Assembly (NCBI RefSeq): GCF_002381345.1
Contig: NZ_CP020663.1
Coordinates: 124,001 to 188,000, forward strand
Reading direction: 5' to 3'
Source: Candidatus Enterovibrio altilux
GTDB lineage: Bacteria; Pseudomonadota; Gammaproteobacteria; Enterobacterales; Vibrionaceae
DNA length: 64,000 bases
The position numbers and the translations under genes were made by a program. Positions 43,848 through 54,299 of this stretch are shown in pieces (positions within the stretch are counted from its first letter, which is position 1; the number at the start of each line of letters is the position of its first letter). The notes beneath the pieces are model-generated. The model was not told the DNA's origin. It did no database searches and saw nothing but the letters and a program-made list of their open reading frames with translations.

Positions 43848-45645
43848 CGTCACATTGATGTATCCTACATGGTTATTAGCGGCATTACCACTGGTACTGC
43901 TATCCCCATGGATGAGAGGTAAAACACAAAAATCAGGCTTAATTGCTCCACATCTTTTAGCACTGCTTTCTGATAAAGAGGCAACTAAAAATAAACAAAA
44001 ACAATGGCCGCTCATCGCATTAGTGTTGGCGTGGTTATTGTCAGTATTTGCATTAGCTGGGCCTAGTTGGCAGCAAAACGAAATGCCTGCGGTAAGCTTG
44101 TCAGGTGCACGCGTGTTAGTCATGGACATGTCACGTTCTATGTATGCAACAGACATTCTGCCAAACCGATTAACTCAAGCGCGTTTCAAAGCGCTTGATA
44201 TGTTACCGGGTTGGAAAGAAGGCAGTTCTGGTTTAGTAGCTTATGCAGGAGATGGCTATGTTATCAGCCCACTGACTGATGACGCACAAACACTCAAAAC
44301 CCTGATACCAGAACTATCACCTAACATTATGCCTAGTACCGGCAGTAATGCAGCCGGAGGCATTATGCAGGCAATCGAATTACTTACACAAGCAGGCTTT
44401 ACACATGGTGACATTATTTTAATCACCGATGGAATGACAGAACGCGAATCCAAAACCACATTAAATACGCTTAATAGTGGCAAATATCGAGTATCAATAC
44501 TCGTCATAGGCACACAACAAGGTGCACCTATTCAACTGCCAGACGGCAGTTTACTCGAGCAGAACGGTAAACCTGTTATTGCAAAAGTAGCTTTACAATC
44601 ATTGTCTGTAATAACCCAAAAAACAGGTGGTATTTTGCAAATATGGCAACCAACAGACCGTGATGTTGAGAACCTCGTGACCTTTACAAAAAAGCCAATG
44701 GATAGCACAACGAAAAACACAAACCAATTTATAGAAAAACGTTTGAATGCAGGTTTTTGGTTAATCATGCCCGTGATGCTTCTAGCACTGTTTGGCTTCC
44801 GCCGTGGTGCCGTGTTGACAGTAATGTTTATTTTAGTGCCAACACATTCAGTCTCCGCAGCCATTTTTCAAACCAATGACCAACAAGCATATTCCCAATA
44901 TATATCTGGTGATTTTAAGCAAGCTGCAGAGGGGTTTACATCCCCAGAATGGAAAGGCATTGCCCAATATAAGAATGGCAATTATCCAGGTGCAATTGAC
45001 ACTTTATCTACACTAAATGATATGACGTCACGCTTCAACCTTGGCAACGCATATGCTCTATCAGGCGATCTTAAGAAAGCAGCAGAAGCCTTTACATTTG
45101 TATTGCAAAATGATCCTAATAATGCAGATGCTAAAAAAAATTTAAATGTGGTGCAACAAGCGATTGAGCAACAACAGCAAGATCAATCATCTGAGCAACA
45201 ACCATTAGTTCAACAGCAGAACGACCAAAATGACTCAGCACAAGATCAAGTTCAGCAACAGGAACAAAACAGTAAACAATTAGAACAAAAAAATATGTCT
45301 TCACTCTCTGAGAGCCAAACAGCCAATGGCGCGCAAGATCAAAAGAGCGAGGGGAAAAGTCACAATATTAATAACGCAAAGAGCAGTAACAAGACCAACG
45401 AACCAGTGCAATCGTTCCCTCAGCATGAGGCTAACCCAAAAAAAGAAAGTAATAAAAATAGTGAACAAAATCCCAACCCAGTGGGTGAAGCGCCTAATAA
45501 CAGCCAAGATAGCCTTTCCACCAGTCATTCTTTTTTGAACAAGCTAGAACAAGTACATAATGACACCGCGGGACTGATCCACGCACAAATAATTTTACAG
45601 GCTCGGCAAAAAAACAAGCCAGAACCAACTGAAAATTCATGGTAA
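43840..45645 (+). CDS. batB: BatB-BatC fusion: VWA domain plus TPR repeats
   Basis: A 601-aa protein. The N-terminal half is BatB-like: helices near 10-24 and 57-75, and a MIDAS-bearing VWA domain ('VMDMSRSMYATDI', residues 94-106). After helices at about 305-340 comes a TPR region (about 345-430, 'RFNLGNAYALSGDLKKAAEAF') equal to BatC. The last 160 residues are rich in Gln, Asn and Ser and look disordered. TPR and tail should face the periplasm, as 'VSA' marks a likely exported start at about 340. Fusion of BatB and BatC is common in gammaproteobacteria. Confidence 0.9.
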   Translation: MFDVTLMYPTWLLAALPLVLLSPWMRGKTQKSGLIAPHLLALLSDKEATKNKQKQWPLIALVLAWLLSVFALAGPSWQQNEMPAVSLSGARVLVMDMSRSMYATDILPNRLTQARFKALDMLPGWKEGSSGLVAYAGDGYVISPLTDDAQTLKTLIPELSPNIMPSTGSNAAGGIMQAIELLTQAGFTHGDIILITDGMTERESKTTLNTLNSGKYRVSILVIGTQQGAPIQLPDGSLLEQNGKPVIAKVALQSLSVITQKTGGILQIWQPTDRDVENLVTFTKKPMDSTTKNTNQFIEKRLNAGFWLIMPVMLLALFGFRRGAVLTVMFILVPTHSVSAAIFQTNDQQAYSQYISGDFKQAAEGFTSPEWKGIAQYKNGNYPGAIDTLSTLNDMTSRFNLGNAYALSGDLKKAAEAFTFVLQNDPNNADAKKNLNVVQQAIEQQQQDQSSEQQPLVQQQNDQNDSAQDQVQQQEQNSKQLEQKNMSSLSESQTANGAQDQKSEGKSHNINNAKSSNKTNEPVQSFPQHEANPKKESNKNSEQNPNPVGEAPNNSQDSLSTSHSFLNKLEQVHNDTAGLIHAQIILQARQKNKPEPTENSW

Positions 45646-45652
45646 ATGCGCA

Positions 45653-47332
45653 ATGATATTTTTGACAATTACACTGAATGCATGCTCACAATACAAAAAA
45701 GGTTTTGCACTGCTTTCAGCAATAATAATGATAATTATGCCTGGATTAACATTTGCCGCACAAGCCGTTGCTACGGTGTCGAAAAATGTTGTTGCCATCA
45801 ATGAACCATTTCAACTAACTATCTCAGTCGATCAAAATATTGATAATAATGTGCTAGATCTTACGCCGCTTGCTAAAAATTTTATATATGGCAGCCCAAG
45901 TATCAGCAGTAGCACATCGATTATAAATGGCGCTATGACACGTAAGACAGAGTTTAATATCACAGTTGCTGGCAAAGCGGTCGGTACTCTTACTATTCCG
46001 AGCTTTCAGCTGAAAGGCATGCAAACTACACCCATTCAGATACAGGTAATAAAAAGCAGCCAACATGACAAGCATGCTGACGATCAAGCGATTCAGATGA
46101 ACGTGAGCATTGATCGACAAAATGGCTACATTGGTGAAACGTTTACCTATGGCGTTGAACTATTTATTGGCACACGCATTGATTCTCCTACACTACAATC
46201 ACCATTCGGTGATGGTTTAGATATTAAGCAAGTAGGTAAAGACCAGCAAACGGAAATAGTGCGTAATGGTCGTCTATATATCGTTCTCCAACGACAGTAC
46301 CAAATCACCCCAAGAACATCAGGCAATTTCACGTTAGAAGGTCCGATATTCACAGGGACATATGTAACGGGTAATCGTTGGAATTCATCCATAGGTATCC
46401 CACTGAGTCGCCAAGCCAAAAATCTTTCTTTACACATTAAAAAAAAACCTCTAGCTTATACTGGCCTCTGGTTACCTACATCAGATCTTCAATTATCTCA
46501 ACGTTGGGATCCAGATTCACTAGGTTCGGAACTGAATAATCAAGACCAAACAGCTAGAATCGGAGAACCTATCACCCGAACTATTACGCTTAAAATCAAG
46601 AATACTACTCAAAGTGTAATGCCTAATTTTAGCTTAGATTACCCTGTAAATGTGCGCGTATATTCTAATAAAGCAGAATACCATGAAGAAAATAGTTACA
46701 CTGTGATGAAAGTAAAACAGGTGGTTATCCCTCGTGAAGAGGGAAAAGTTATTTTGCCAGCACTCTCAATTAATTGGTTTGATACCAATGCGGGAAAACA
46801 AAAATCAAGCAATATTCCAAGTTTAACGCTGCGGATTATATCAGGAATAAATGACACAATAATACAAAATTTGATAACCTCTAATCCAACTCAATCACAC
46901 GTTATTTCCTCGCAAGCTCCAGTAGCACAAGTAGCTACTTACTGGCGATGGACGACTTATATCTTTGCGATACTCTGGTTGGGAACACTGTTTATGTTTA
47001 TTCGCAAGCTCAAGCAGACAATAAGAACAAGCAACGCACTACACACCCGCACTAAAGCACCGAGCTCTGTTCTTCATGCCTTGGAAACAGCTGTACGTGA
47101 AAATAATGCATTAGTTGTTTCAACACGCTATAGAGAATGGGACTCGCTCTATGTTTTGAAAAAACTTCGTAAAGATATCGATATTGAAGTCACTACTATG
47201 ATGGCAAGTCATTATAGTCACACAAAAACGACGTGGAATAATACAGTTTTATTAAAACTACTTGAAAAAGTCGCTAAAGTAAAACAAGATAATGCAGCCG
47301 TTGGTGCACTAAAACCTCTGGTCCCTAAATGA
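45653..47332 (+). CDS. batD: BatD-like protein (oxygen-tolerance family)
   Basis: A 559-aa protein with an N-terminal export signal ('KKGFALLSAIIMIIMPGLTFAAQA', cleavage near residue 37), a large beta-rich periplasmic part opening with 'ATVSKNVVAINEPFQLTISVD', a membrane helix at about 431-450 ('YIFAILWLGTLFMFI'), and a cytoplasmic helical tail. It is 7 bp after batBC. The exact start is unsure: no good Shine-Dalgarno precedes the ATG at 45653, and translation may depend on coupling. Domain order fits BatD, the partner of the VWA proteins. Confidence 0.87.
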   Translation: MIFLTITLNACSQYKKGFALLSAIIMIIMPGLTFAAQAVATVSKNVVAINEPFQLTISVDQNIDNNVLDLTPLAKNFIYGSPSISSSTSIINGAMTRKTEFNITVAGKAVGTLTIPSFQLKGMQTTPIQIQVIKSSQHDKHADDQAIQMNVSIDRQNGYIGETFTYGVELFIGTRIDSPTLQSPFGDGLDIKQVGKDQQTEIVRNGRLYIVLQRQYQITPRTSGNFTLEGPIFTGTYVTGNRWNSSIGIPLSRQAKNLSLHIKKKPLAYTGLWLPTSDLQLSQRWDPDSLGSELNNQDQTARIGEPITRTITLKIKNTTQSVMPNFSLDYPVNVRVYSNKAEYHEENSYTVMKVKQVVIPREEGKVILPALSINWFDTNAGKQKSSNIPSLTLRIISGINDTIIQNLITSNPTQSHVISSQAPVAQVATYWRWTTYIFAILWLGTLFMFIRKLKQTIRTSNALHTRTKAPSSVLHALETAVRENNALVVSTRYREWDSLYVLKKLRKDIDIEVTTMMASHYSHTKTTWNNTVLLKLLEKVAKVKQDNAAVGALKPLVPK

Positions 47333-47362
47333 TGCTGGAATAAACGGAGTCATACAATTTAA

Positions 47363-48620
47363 ATACTTGATTTCCTATTTTGAATTCAGATGGGGAATCC
47401 CAACATGATGCACTATTAAACAATCGCTTTCGTATTAGGTATACTCAATTCTGTCAGCTTATTTAATGCTTCTATTATGCTGTCGGTTTCACTAATCTGA
47501 GTTGTGTGATTCCTTAGACTCAATGTCCCTACAAGTAATTTTTTAACCTGAAACATTACCGCCTTTGACAGGGAACGTTTCTGGGAAGCGGCTTACTTTC
47601 CTAAATAATGGAATAAAATTTTCAAGAAACACTCTAAATAGTCAGGTCTATTAACAATCTTCGCTGCAAAACAACTAACTCGAAGCAACATAATCAAGCT
47701 TTAATCAATCGTAGCTCACTAACATTCTGAATTGATGAAAAAGCTATTCAGCTATGGAATCAAACTAAGCAGGATAATCATGGAAGACCTCGTTTACTTA
47801 GCTACTTAGTCATTATAACAACCCTCATTGTCAAATGCGTACTTTAATATCATTGAGAAGTCTTCAAAGATTCATTAATTCTATTTTTAAATTTGCTCAA
47901 CTACCATTGTCATGCTCTCACTGTACATGCATTAGCAAGCGAACCAAAACGGTTAGTGTCACGTTCAAAACGAAAAATAAAGGAAGCACACAGCACTTGA
48001 CTATTGACTCTACGGGGCTCAAAATTTAAGGTAAAAGCGAATGGAAAGTAAAAAAGCATGGTACTGATGGGAAACGACAAGTCTGCCGCATATTACACTT
48101 AGCGGTAGATATAAATACGCATGAAATCATTGTTCTGAATTCAGTACATTAAATGCGACTGACGGTAAGGTGCTACCTAACTTACTCAAACAAACCTCCC
48201 AAAAAAAATAATTAAATGTCAGCCGATAGTGCTTACAAAATCAGACAATGTTACGAAACCGTTCATATTAAACGAGAAGGCTCACTCATACAACCAAAAA
48301 AAGGAACACTTTTTGGGAACTAAATCACCTAAATAATTTAGCGGTCAGTTACCAGAAGTTATACGATTCCAAGCAACATAAAAAAACAAGGTATGGTTAC
48401 CAGAAACTTTCCCTATCAGAGACGGGCATGTTTCGAGTCAAAAAACTACTCGAAGGAATATTGAGCTTAAGGGATCAGAGTGCTCAGATTAACAAAACCT
48501 ACGCAACGATAAAAGCGTTAAATAAGCAGACATGGTTAGGTATACCTAACACGAAAACGATCGTCTAATAGTTAATGATGCTGAAATTTATTATCTGAAT
48601 TCCAATTAGGAAACAAAGCC
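47363..48620 (+). mobile_element. Degenerate IS5-type element, composite form
   Basis: A 1258-bp unit: an inverted 3' arm (47363-47588), the recurring join near 47589 (GGAAGCGGCTTACTTTCC), and a full plus-strand copy with an intact 3' terminal repeat (AATTAGGAAACAAAGCC ending 48620). Transposase landmarks: 'FINSIFKFAQLPLSC' at 47870-47910, 'LHLAVDINTHEI' near 48097-48130, 'RSLSET' and 'MFRVKKLLEGILSLRDQSAQI' near 48410-48490. Frameshifts separate them. It ends 3 bp before the mscS stop codon (minus strand). Confidence 0.88.
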
Positions 48621-48623
48621 TAT

Positions 48624-49457
48624 TTACACATCACTTTTTTGAACATGAATATCCATCTGTGGGAATGGAATTTCAATACCGTCTTTATCAAGTCCTTCTT
48701 TAATTGCTTGCAAAAGATCAACATATACACCCCAGTAATTTACTGTTTTAACCCATGGGCGAACAATAAAATTTACAGAAAAATCGCCCAATTCCATCAC
48801 ACCAATAGTTGCTTTCGGTGTCGCAAGAAGGCGAGGTTCCGCAGCTAATACCGACGCTAGCACAGCTTTTGTTTTTTGAAGGTCTGCACTGTATGACACA
48901 CGAATCATAAAATCTATACGACGCGTATTATACCGTGAATAATTCGTAATAGGACTTGAAATCACCGCACTATTTGGCACAATAATCATTTTATTATCAG
49001 GTGTTGTCAATACTGTTGAAAAAATTTGAATAAATTTAACAGAGCCAGATATACTCGCCACTTCAACATAGTCTCCTGACTTGAATGGACGGGAAACAAC
49101 AAGCAATACCCCCGCAGCAAAGTTGGAGAGAGAACCTTGAATAGCTAAGCCAACGGTCAAACCTGCCGCCCCGATAATAGCAACCATAGACGCAGTTTGA
49201 ATTCCTAATTTACTTAGTGCTGCTATGATAACAATGACAAATAGGAAGTAACGCGCAAAAGAATGAAGAAACTCTACAATACTTTTATCGAATTGTTTTT
49301 TGTACATGATTCTCGCCACAGTATTGGTGATTTTTTTAACGACCCAGTTACCGATAATCATAATCAAGAATGCGGATATAACATTAACCGCATATTGTAG
49401 CAGTACATTTTGGTTTTCTGCATACCAATTAACCGCTCCTTGAATCGCATTTTCCAT
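48624..49457 (-). CDS. mscS: Small-conductance mechanosensitive channel MscS
   Basis: A 277-aa heptameric channel (E. coli 286 aa) that opens on hypo-osmotic shock. Three membrane helices lie at about 20-50, 68-90 and 92-125; the pore helix TM3 reads 'GAAGLTVGLAIQGSLSNFAAGVLL', with the Gly/Ala packing pattern kept, followed by 'RPFKSGDYVEV' and a beta domain. The ATG at 49457 is preferred (AGGA 7 bases ahead, E. coli-like start 'MENAIQG'); the frame is open to 49520. Its 3' end abuts an IS by 3 bp. Confidence 0.95.
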   Translation of the reverse strand: MENAIQGAVNWYAENQNVLLQYAVNVISAFLIMIIGNWVVKKITNTVARIMYKKQFDKSIVEFLHSFARYFLFVIVIIAALSKLGIQTASMVAIIGAAGLTVGLAIQGSLSNFAAGVLLVVSRPFKSGDYVEVASISGSVKFIQIFSTVLTTPDNKMIIVPNSAVISSPITNYSRYNTRRIDFMIRVSYSADLQKTKAVLASVLAAEPRLLATPKATIGVMELGDFSVNFIVRPWVKTVNYWGVYVDLLQAIKEGLDKDGIEIPFPQMDIHVQKSDV

Positions 49458-49946
49458 TGCCATGTCCTGTGTAATTGTTATTTCCGTTAATCGCCCTGAG
49501 GCCCATTCAATAACTATCATACTCCCAATACCTGATAGTATCGTTTAGATAAAAATCAGAAAAAGTGTACGACTTAAGCAGCAATAAAAACTATTTCAAT
49601 TAAGAATTGTAAAACTATACGATCATGCATTCAATAAGTTGATTATGGTTTAGAGGTAATACTATCATTCAATACACGTACAGACTATTTATGCATTACT
49701 CTTGATTTTATGTATCTGATTATTCCCCGATTAAGTCATTTTAAGCACGCATGCAAAGTTAATTTTTTTCTTTCCATGCGTTGAGTATACACAGCATTAT
49801 TCATAGCAAGTTTGACAATGTGCTCTGCTATATTTGCCGGACAAGCTATTTAAGCATATACAAGCTGAAGGACTTACCAGGCAGCTTACAACAGCATCGT
49901 CAGTGTTCACAATGCTCAATCTAGTACTTTTATCCTGGACCTGTGT
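49458..49946. other. Region upstream of mscS, with a second copy of a small dispersed repeat
   Basis: No gene recognised. Bases 49634-49680 (ATAAGTTGATTATGGTTTA, AGGTAATACT, CATTCAAT) match 30063-30109. Weaker resemblance may continue for about 100 bp. It should contain the mscS promoter. Confidence 0.45.
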
Positions 49947-51470
49947 ATACTGTACTTCCTAAATGAGGGAACTAAATTATTAAGCTACACTCTAAACAGC
50001 TAGCTGAAAGCAGCATAATCAAGCTTTAATCACTTGGGGCTCACTAACATTCTAGATTGATCAAGAAGCTATTCAGCTATGGAGTCAAACTAAGCCGGGT
50101 AATCATAAAAAAACCTCCTTTATTTAGCGATTTACCCCCCTTGCTCATGGTTAAATGCGTATTTTTAATGCCATTAAAAATTCATTAATTCTGTCTTCAA
50201 ATTTACTCAATTGCCATTGTCATACCCTCACTATTCATGCGTTAACAAGCGAACCAAAACAATTAACGTCACGTTCAAGACGAAAAATAAAGGAAGCATA
50301 CAGCACTTAGCCATGCATTTTACTGGACTTAACGTCTACGGTGAAGGAAAATGAGAAGCAGAAAAGCATGGTCCTCATAGGAAACGAAGAATCTCACGCA
50401 AGTTACATTTAGCGGTAGATATAAATACGCATACAATTATTACTGCTGAGTTAAGTGCATCAAATATAACAGACAGTGAAGTGCTACTTAGCTTACTCAA
50501 ACAGACCGCCAAAAATGAATGAAATATCAGCCGATGGCGCTTGTGACACCAGACCATGTTACGAAACCCTTCGCATTAAACGAGCAAGCCTAGGCAGACC
50601 ACCAAGAAAAGGAGTATTTTTAGGGAACAAGGTCATTCACGTAATTTAGCGGTCCATGCCAAAAATTAGACGATTCCAAGCAGCATTGAAAAACAGGGTA
50701 TGTTTACTATAAGCGTTCCCTATCAGAGACGGCAATGTTTTGAATCAAAAAACTATTTGGCGGGACATTGAGTTTAAGAAATCATACTTCTCAGATTAAC
50801 GAGACTTACGCCATAATAGGAACATCAAATAAACTGACCGGACTAGGTATGCCTAAAACAAAAACGATTGTTTAATCGTTCATCATATTTGATGCACTTA
50901 ACCCAACAGCAATGATTTCATGCGTCTTTATATTTACCGCTAAATGTGACTTGCACCAAATTTGACGTTTTCATAAATACCATACTTTTCTACGTATTAC
51001 TTACCCTTACCGTAGACTCTCAGCCCCATACAATCAATAGCTAAGTGCTGGATGATTCCTTTAAGCTTCGCCTCAGGCACGGATGTGAACCATTTTGGCG
51101 TGCTTGCTAATGCATTAATAATGGGGGCATAATAAAGGTAGTTGAACAAGTTTAAAAATAGCACTAATACATCCTTACAAACCTTTCAATGGCATTGAAA
51201 ATGCTAGTTTAGCCATGAAATCCATCGTATTGGCTAAGCCATTACATAAACGACATTTTCCACAACTATCTTGCTCGGTTTGATGTTATAGCTACATAAC
51301 TTCTACATTAATCCAGAATGCTAGTGAGTCACGATTAATTCAAATTTAATTATACTACTTCCAGTTGGTTGTTTTATAGCGAAGTTTACCCATAGACCTA
51401 GATATTTAAGTAAACCTAGCTTTTAACATGTAAATTACTAATGTAGTTCCCAGGTTCAGTAAACAAAGCC
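49947..51470. mobile_element. Two degenerate IS5-type copies fused tail to middle (plus then minus)
   Basis: Bases 49947-50885 are a plus-strand copy from the 5' end (CTTCCTAAATGAGGGAACTA) through 'KTKTIV*' (50860-50876), with the last ~40 bp lost. At 50886 it joins the middle of a minus-strand copy (AGCAATGATTTCATGCG), which continues to its 5' end near 51470 (CAGTAAACAAAGCC). The second copy has lost its 3' half. No ORF survives in either. Confidence 0.82.
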
Positions 51471-51545
51471 TCTTTGACGTCCTGAGCCAATAATAAATTT
51501 CAGGTTCTCAAACCTGCATCTTTATATTTATTGAATATACAATAA
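51469..51545 (+). repeat. Dispersed ~70-bp intergenic repeat, copy B
   Basis: 'CTCTTTGACGTCCTGAGCC', 'AATAATAAATTTCAGG', 'AAACCTGCATCT' and 'TTATTGAATATA' follow in the same order as at 4427-4499. It abuts an IS end on the left and lies 38 bp before ybgI. Confidence 0.6.
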
Positions 51546-51583
51546 GATGACTCTTCGTACTTTTTCCGCCATTTAGGATGCAC

Positions 51584-52342
51584 ATGAATAATTTTACATT
51601 GGAAACGCTTCTCAACGTATTTTTGAAGACCCATGTCATAAAGGATTATTGCCCCAACGGCATGCAAGTTGAAGGAACATCGAACGTAAAGAAGATTGTC
51701 ACAGGTGTGACGGCCTGTCAGGAGCTAATTGACGAAGCGATTAGCCATACTGCTGATGCAATATTGGTCCATCATGGTTACTTTTGGCGTGGTGAACCTG
51801 AACCGTTGAAAGGCATGAAATTTCGTAGAATTAAAGCCTTAATTGAAAATAATATAAACCTTTATGCCTATCACCTTCCGCTCGATGTGCATCCAGAAGT
51901 AGGTAATAATACACAACTTGCAGCATTATTGGAGATCGACATTAAAGGTAGCATGGAAGACGGAAATCCACAGTCTGTTGCAATTTGGGGCGAGATGAGT
52001 AAACCAATGTCGGTAACTGCCTTCACTGCGCATATTCAGCAACGTCTACATCGTATGCCTCTGTATATTGATGGAAGGATTTTTAATGACATTAAACGTG
52101 TTGGATGGTCTTCCGGAGGAGGTCAGGGCTTTATTGATCTTGCTGCTAGTAAAGGGCTTCATGCCTTTATTTCTGGTGAAGTATCTGAACGAACAACATT
52201 TTCAGCACGTGAACAAGGAATTCATTATTTTGGGGCTGGCCATCACGCTACAGAACGATACGGCGTGAAAGCCTTGGGTGAATGGTTGTCTAGCAACCAT
52301 GGGATTGATGTGACCTTTATTGATATTGATAATCCGGTATAA
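51584..52342 (+). CDS. ybgI: Nif3-like dinuclear metal-centre protein (YbgI)
   Basis: A 252-aa protein of the Nif3/YbgI family (E. coli 247 aa), which forms a toroidal hexamer with a two-metal site. Ligands are visible in 'ILVHHGYFW' (His-His), 'AYHLPLDVHPEVGNN', and near the C-terminus 'GAGHHATERYG'. 'DYCPNGMQVEG' is the family N-terminal signature. Function is not settled; GTP cyclohydrolase I-like and metal-chaperone roles have been proposed. The second ATG (51584) is chosen because AGGA overlaps the first one. Convergent with gltA. Confidence 0.93.
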   Translation: MNNFTLETLLNVFLKTHVIKDYCPNGMQVEGTSNVKKIVTGVTACQELIDEAISHTADAILVHHGYFWRGEPEPLKGMKFRRIKALIENNINLYAYHLPLDVHPEVGNNTQLAALLEIDIKGSMEDGNPQSVAIWGEMSKPMSVTAFTAHIQQRLHRMPLYIDGRIFNDIKRVGWSSGGGQGFIDLAASKGLHAFISGEVSERTTFSAREQGIHYFGAGHHATERYGVKALGEWLSSNHGIDVTFIDIDNPV

Positions 52343-52417
52343 ATATTGATGCATCGCATTCAAAATGCGTCGCATATGCGACGTTTACATGTAACACATA
52401 TACAACAAACATTGCAA

Positions 52418-53707
52418 TTAATCACGCTCGTCAAGAGGCTTGAAATTACGTTTAGCATAACCAGTGTAGAGCTGACGAGGACGACCAATACGATTTTGCG
52501 GATCTTCATGCATTTCGTTCCAATGTGCAATCCAACCAATAGTGCGAGACATCGCAAAAATCACAGTGAACATAGACATCGGGATACCAATTGCTTTCAA
52601 GGTAATACCTGAATAAAAATCGACATTTGGGTACAGTTTCTTCTCAATAAAATACGGGTCTGAAAGAGCAATTCGCTCAAGCTCCATTGCAATATTTAGC
52701 AATGGATCATTGATTTCCAGTTCTTTAAGAACCTCATGACATGCTTCATTCATCACTGTAGCACGCGGGTCATAGCTTTTGTACACACGGTGACCGAAAC
52801 CCATTAAACGGAATGGATCATTTGTGTTTTTTGCTCGTTCAATGTATTCATGAATGTTTTCCACCGAACCTATCTCTTCTAGCATTTTCAAACAGGCTTC
52901 ATTAGCACCACCATGTGCTGGTCCCCAAAGAGATGCAATACCAGCGGCAATACATGCAAATGGGTTAGCACCAGAAGAGCCTGCTAAACGCACTGTAGAC
53001 GTGGATGCATTTTGTTCATGATCAGCGTGTAACGTAAAAATTTTATCCATTGCTCGAGCCAGTATTGGGTTTACGTCATATCTTTCACATGGGGTCGCAA
53101 ACATCATGTGTAAGAAGTTTTCAGCATAATCTAAGTCATTGCGTGGGTAGATAAATGGTTGACCAATTGAGTATTTATAACACATCGCCGCTAAGGTCGG
53201 CATTTTAGAGAGTAGACGATATGCAGTGATCTCGCGGTGAACTTCGTTATTGACATCGAGTGAGTCGTGATAAAATGCTGCCAACGCACCAACCACACCG
53301 ACCATAACCGCCATTGGATGTGCATCACGACGGAAACCACGAAAAAAACTGGCAATTTGTTCGTGAACCATTGTGTGACGACTTACAACTCGACGAAATT
53401 CTGTATATTGCTGGCGGGTGGGTACTTCCCCATACATAAGGATATAACAAACTTCTAAGTAATCTGCGTTATTAGCTAATTGATCAATTGGGTACCCTCG
53501 GTGCAATAAGACCCCAGCATCACCATCAATGTATGTAATTTGCGAGTTACATGATGCAGTTACAACAAATCCTGGATCAAATGTAAAAAATCCATGTGTT
53601 CCTAACGTCCGTACGTCAATAACTTTTGGACCTACTGTGCCTCCTTTAATCGACAGTTCAATAGGTGCTTTCCCTTCTATTTGCAGGATAGCTTTCTGAT
53701 CAGTCAT
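52418..53707 (-). CDS. gltA: Citrate synthase (type II)
   Basis: A 429-aa hexameric, NADH-sensitive type citrate synthase (E. coli 427 aa), condensing acetyl-CoA and oxaloacetate. Catalytic residues are present: His in '[11 protein letters not shown]', His in '[11 protein letters not shown]' and '[15 protein letters not shown]', and Asp in 'VDFYSGI'. Start ATG 53707 follows AGGTGG by 6 bases; a GTG three codons earlier is part of that signal. It is oriented divergently from sdhC, the usual layout, but an IS630-type gene now lies between them. Confidence 0.98.
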   Translation of the reverse strand: MTDQKAILQIEGKAPIELSIKGGTVGPKVIDVRTLGTHGFFTFDPGFVVTASCNSQITYIDGDAGVLLHRGYPIDQLANNADYLEVCYILMYGEVPTRQQYTEFRRVVSRHTMVHEQIASFFRGFRRDAHPMAVMVGVVGALAAFYHDSLDVNNEVHREITAYRLLSKMPTLAAMCYKYSIGQPFIYPRNDLDYAENFLHMMFATPCERYDVNPILARAMDKIFTLHADHEQNASTSTVRLAGSSGANPFACIAAGIASLWGPAHGGANEACLKMLEEIGSVENIHEYIERAKNTNDPFRLMGFGHRVYKSYDPRATVMNEACHEVLKELEINDPLLNIAMELERIALSDPYFIEKKLYPNVDFYSGITLKAIGIPMSMFTVIFAMSRTIGWIAHWNEMHEDPQNRIGRPRQLYTGYAKRNFKPLDERD

Positions 53708-54299
53708 AATATCCACCTTTAATATTATAGAATCCTATTCTGGATACAAACAACATTGTTGTACCGAGCGCTGAATAAGATGTCAATTTAGAGAAGTGAA
53801 CTTTGTCGGGTACGTGCAAGCATAACAAATATATGTAGTTTAAGTTAATGCTCGGTTTCGGTACTTCCATTAATTTTATTAATTTATGCTTAAATGTTGC
53901 AGGGCATATACTTTGCTGAAGGTCTCTGAATATTATAGAAAGCCGAGATATTTAAGGCTTTATATAATATTTTTCAGCGTAAAGCGCAGCATAAATAGAA
54001 GTAAATGGCAATAGCATTCGTCACGAATAATCAAGATATTATGAGTCTAGACGCTGTAACGAGATATAATATCAGAAAGTCTGATAATAATTGCTCAATG
54101 CTTATGAGTGTACTACACTCATAAGCATTGAAGATGCTGGATCTCTTAATGGTTCAGAACCATATTATAGCTGTGGCAGTTTTCCTAAACTAAAAGTCAA
54201 AAATAAAAACTTGAAATCCAGCATGATAAGGCTCGTGATAGCTAAGTATATGGCTGCATAAATGCAATACTTCTTATATTCTAAGGTTGGAATACTGCC
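53708..54299. promoter_or_regulatory. gltA upstream region with palindromes
   Basis: About 590 bp between gltA and the IS630-type gene. It should contain the gltA promoter and, before the insertion, probably the sdh promoter. Contents: a hairpin ATCAG/CTGAT near 54071-54085, a perfect 17-bp palindrome at 54096-54130, and ATGCTGGAT (54133) repeated inverted as ATCCAGCAT (54217). No gene recognised. Confidence 0.45.
54096..54130. repeat. Perfect 17-bp inverted repeat with a 1-bp centre
   Basis: CAATGCTTATGAGTGTA (54096-54112), one C, then TACACTCATAAGCATTG (54114-54130). There are no mismatches. It has no T-run, so it is not a classic terminator. It may be a protein-binding site or a junction of two inverted element ends. 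Confidence 0.9.

Noticed and set aside
45653-45690. Lipobox (LNAC) making BatD a lipoprotein
   Set aside because: The residues before the Cys have no positive charge and the real hydrophobic export segment lies after it, so the match is probably chance.
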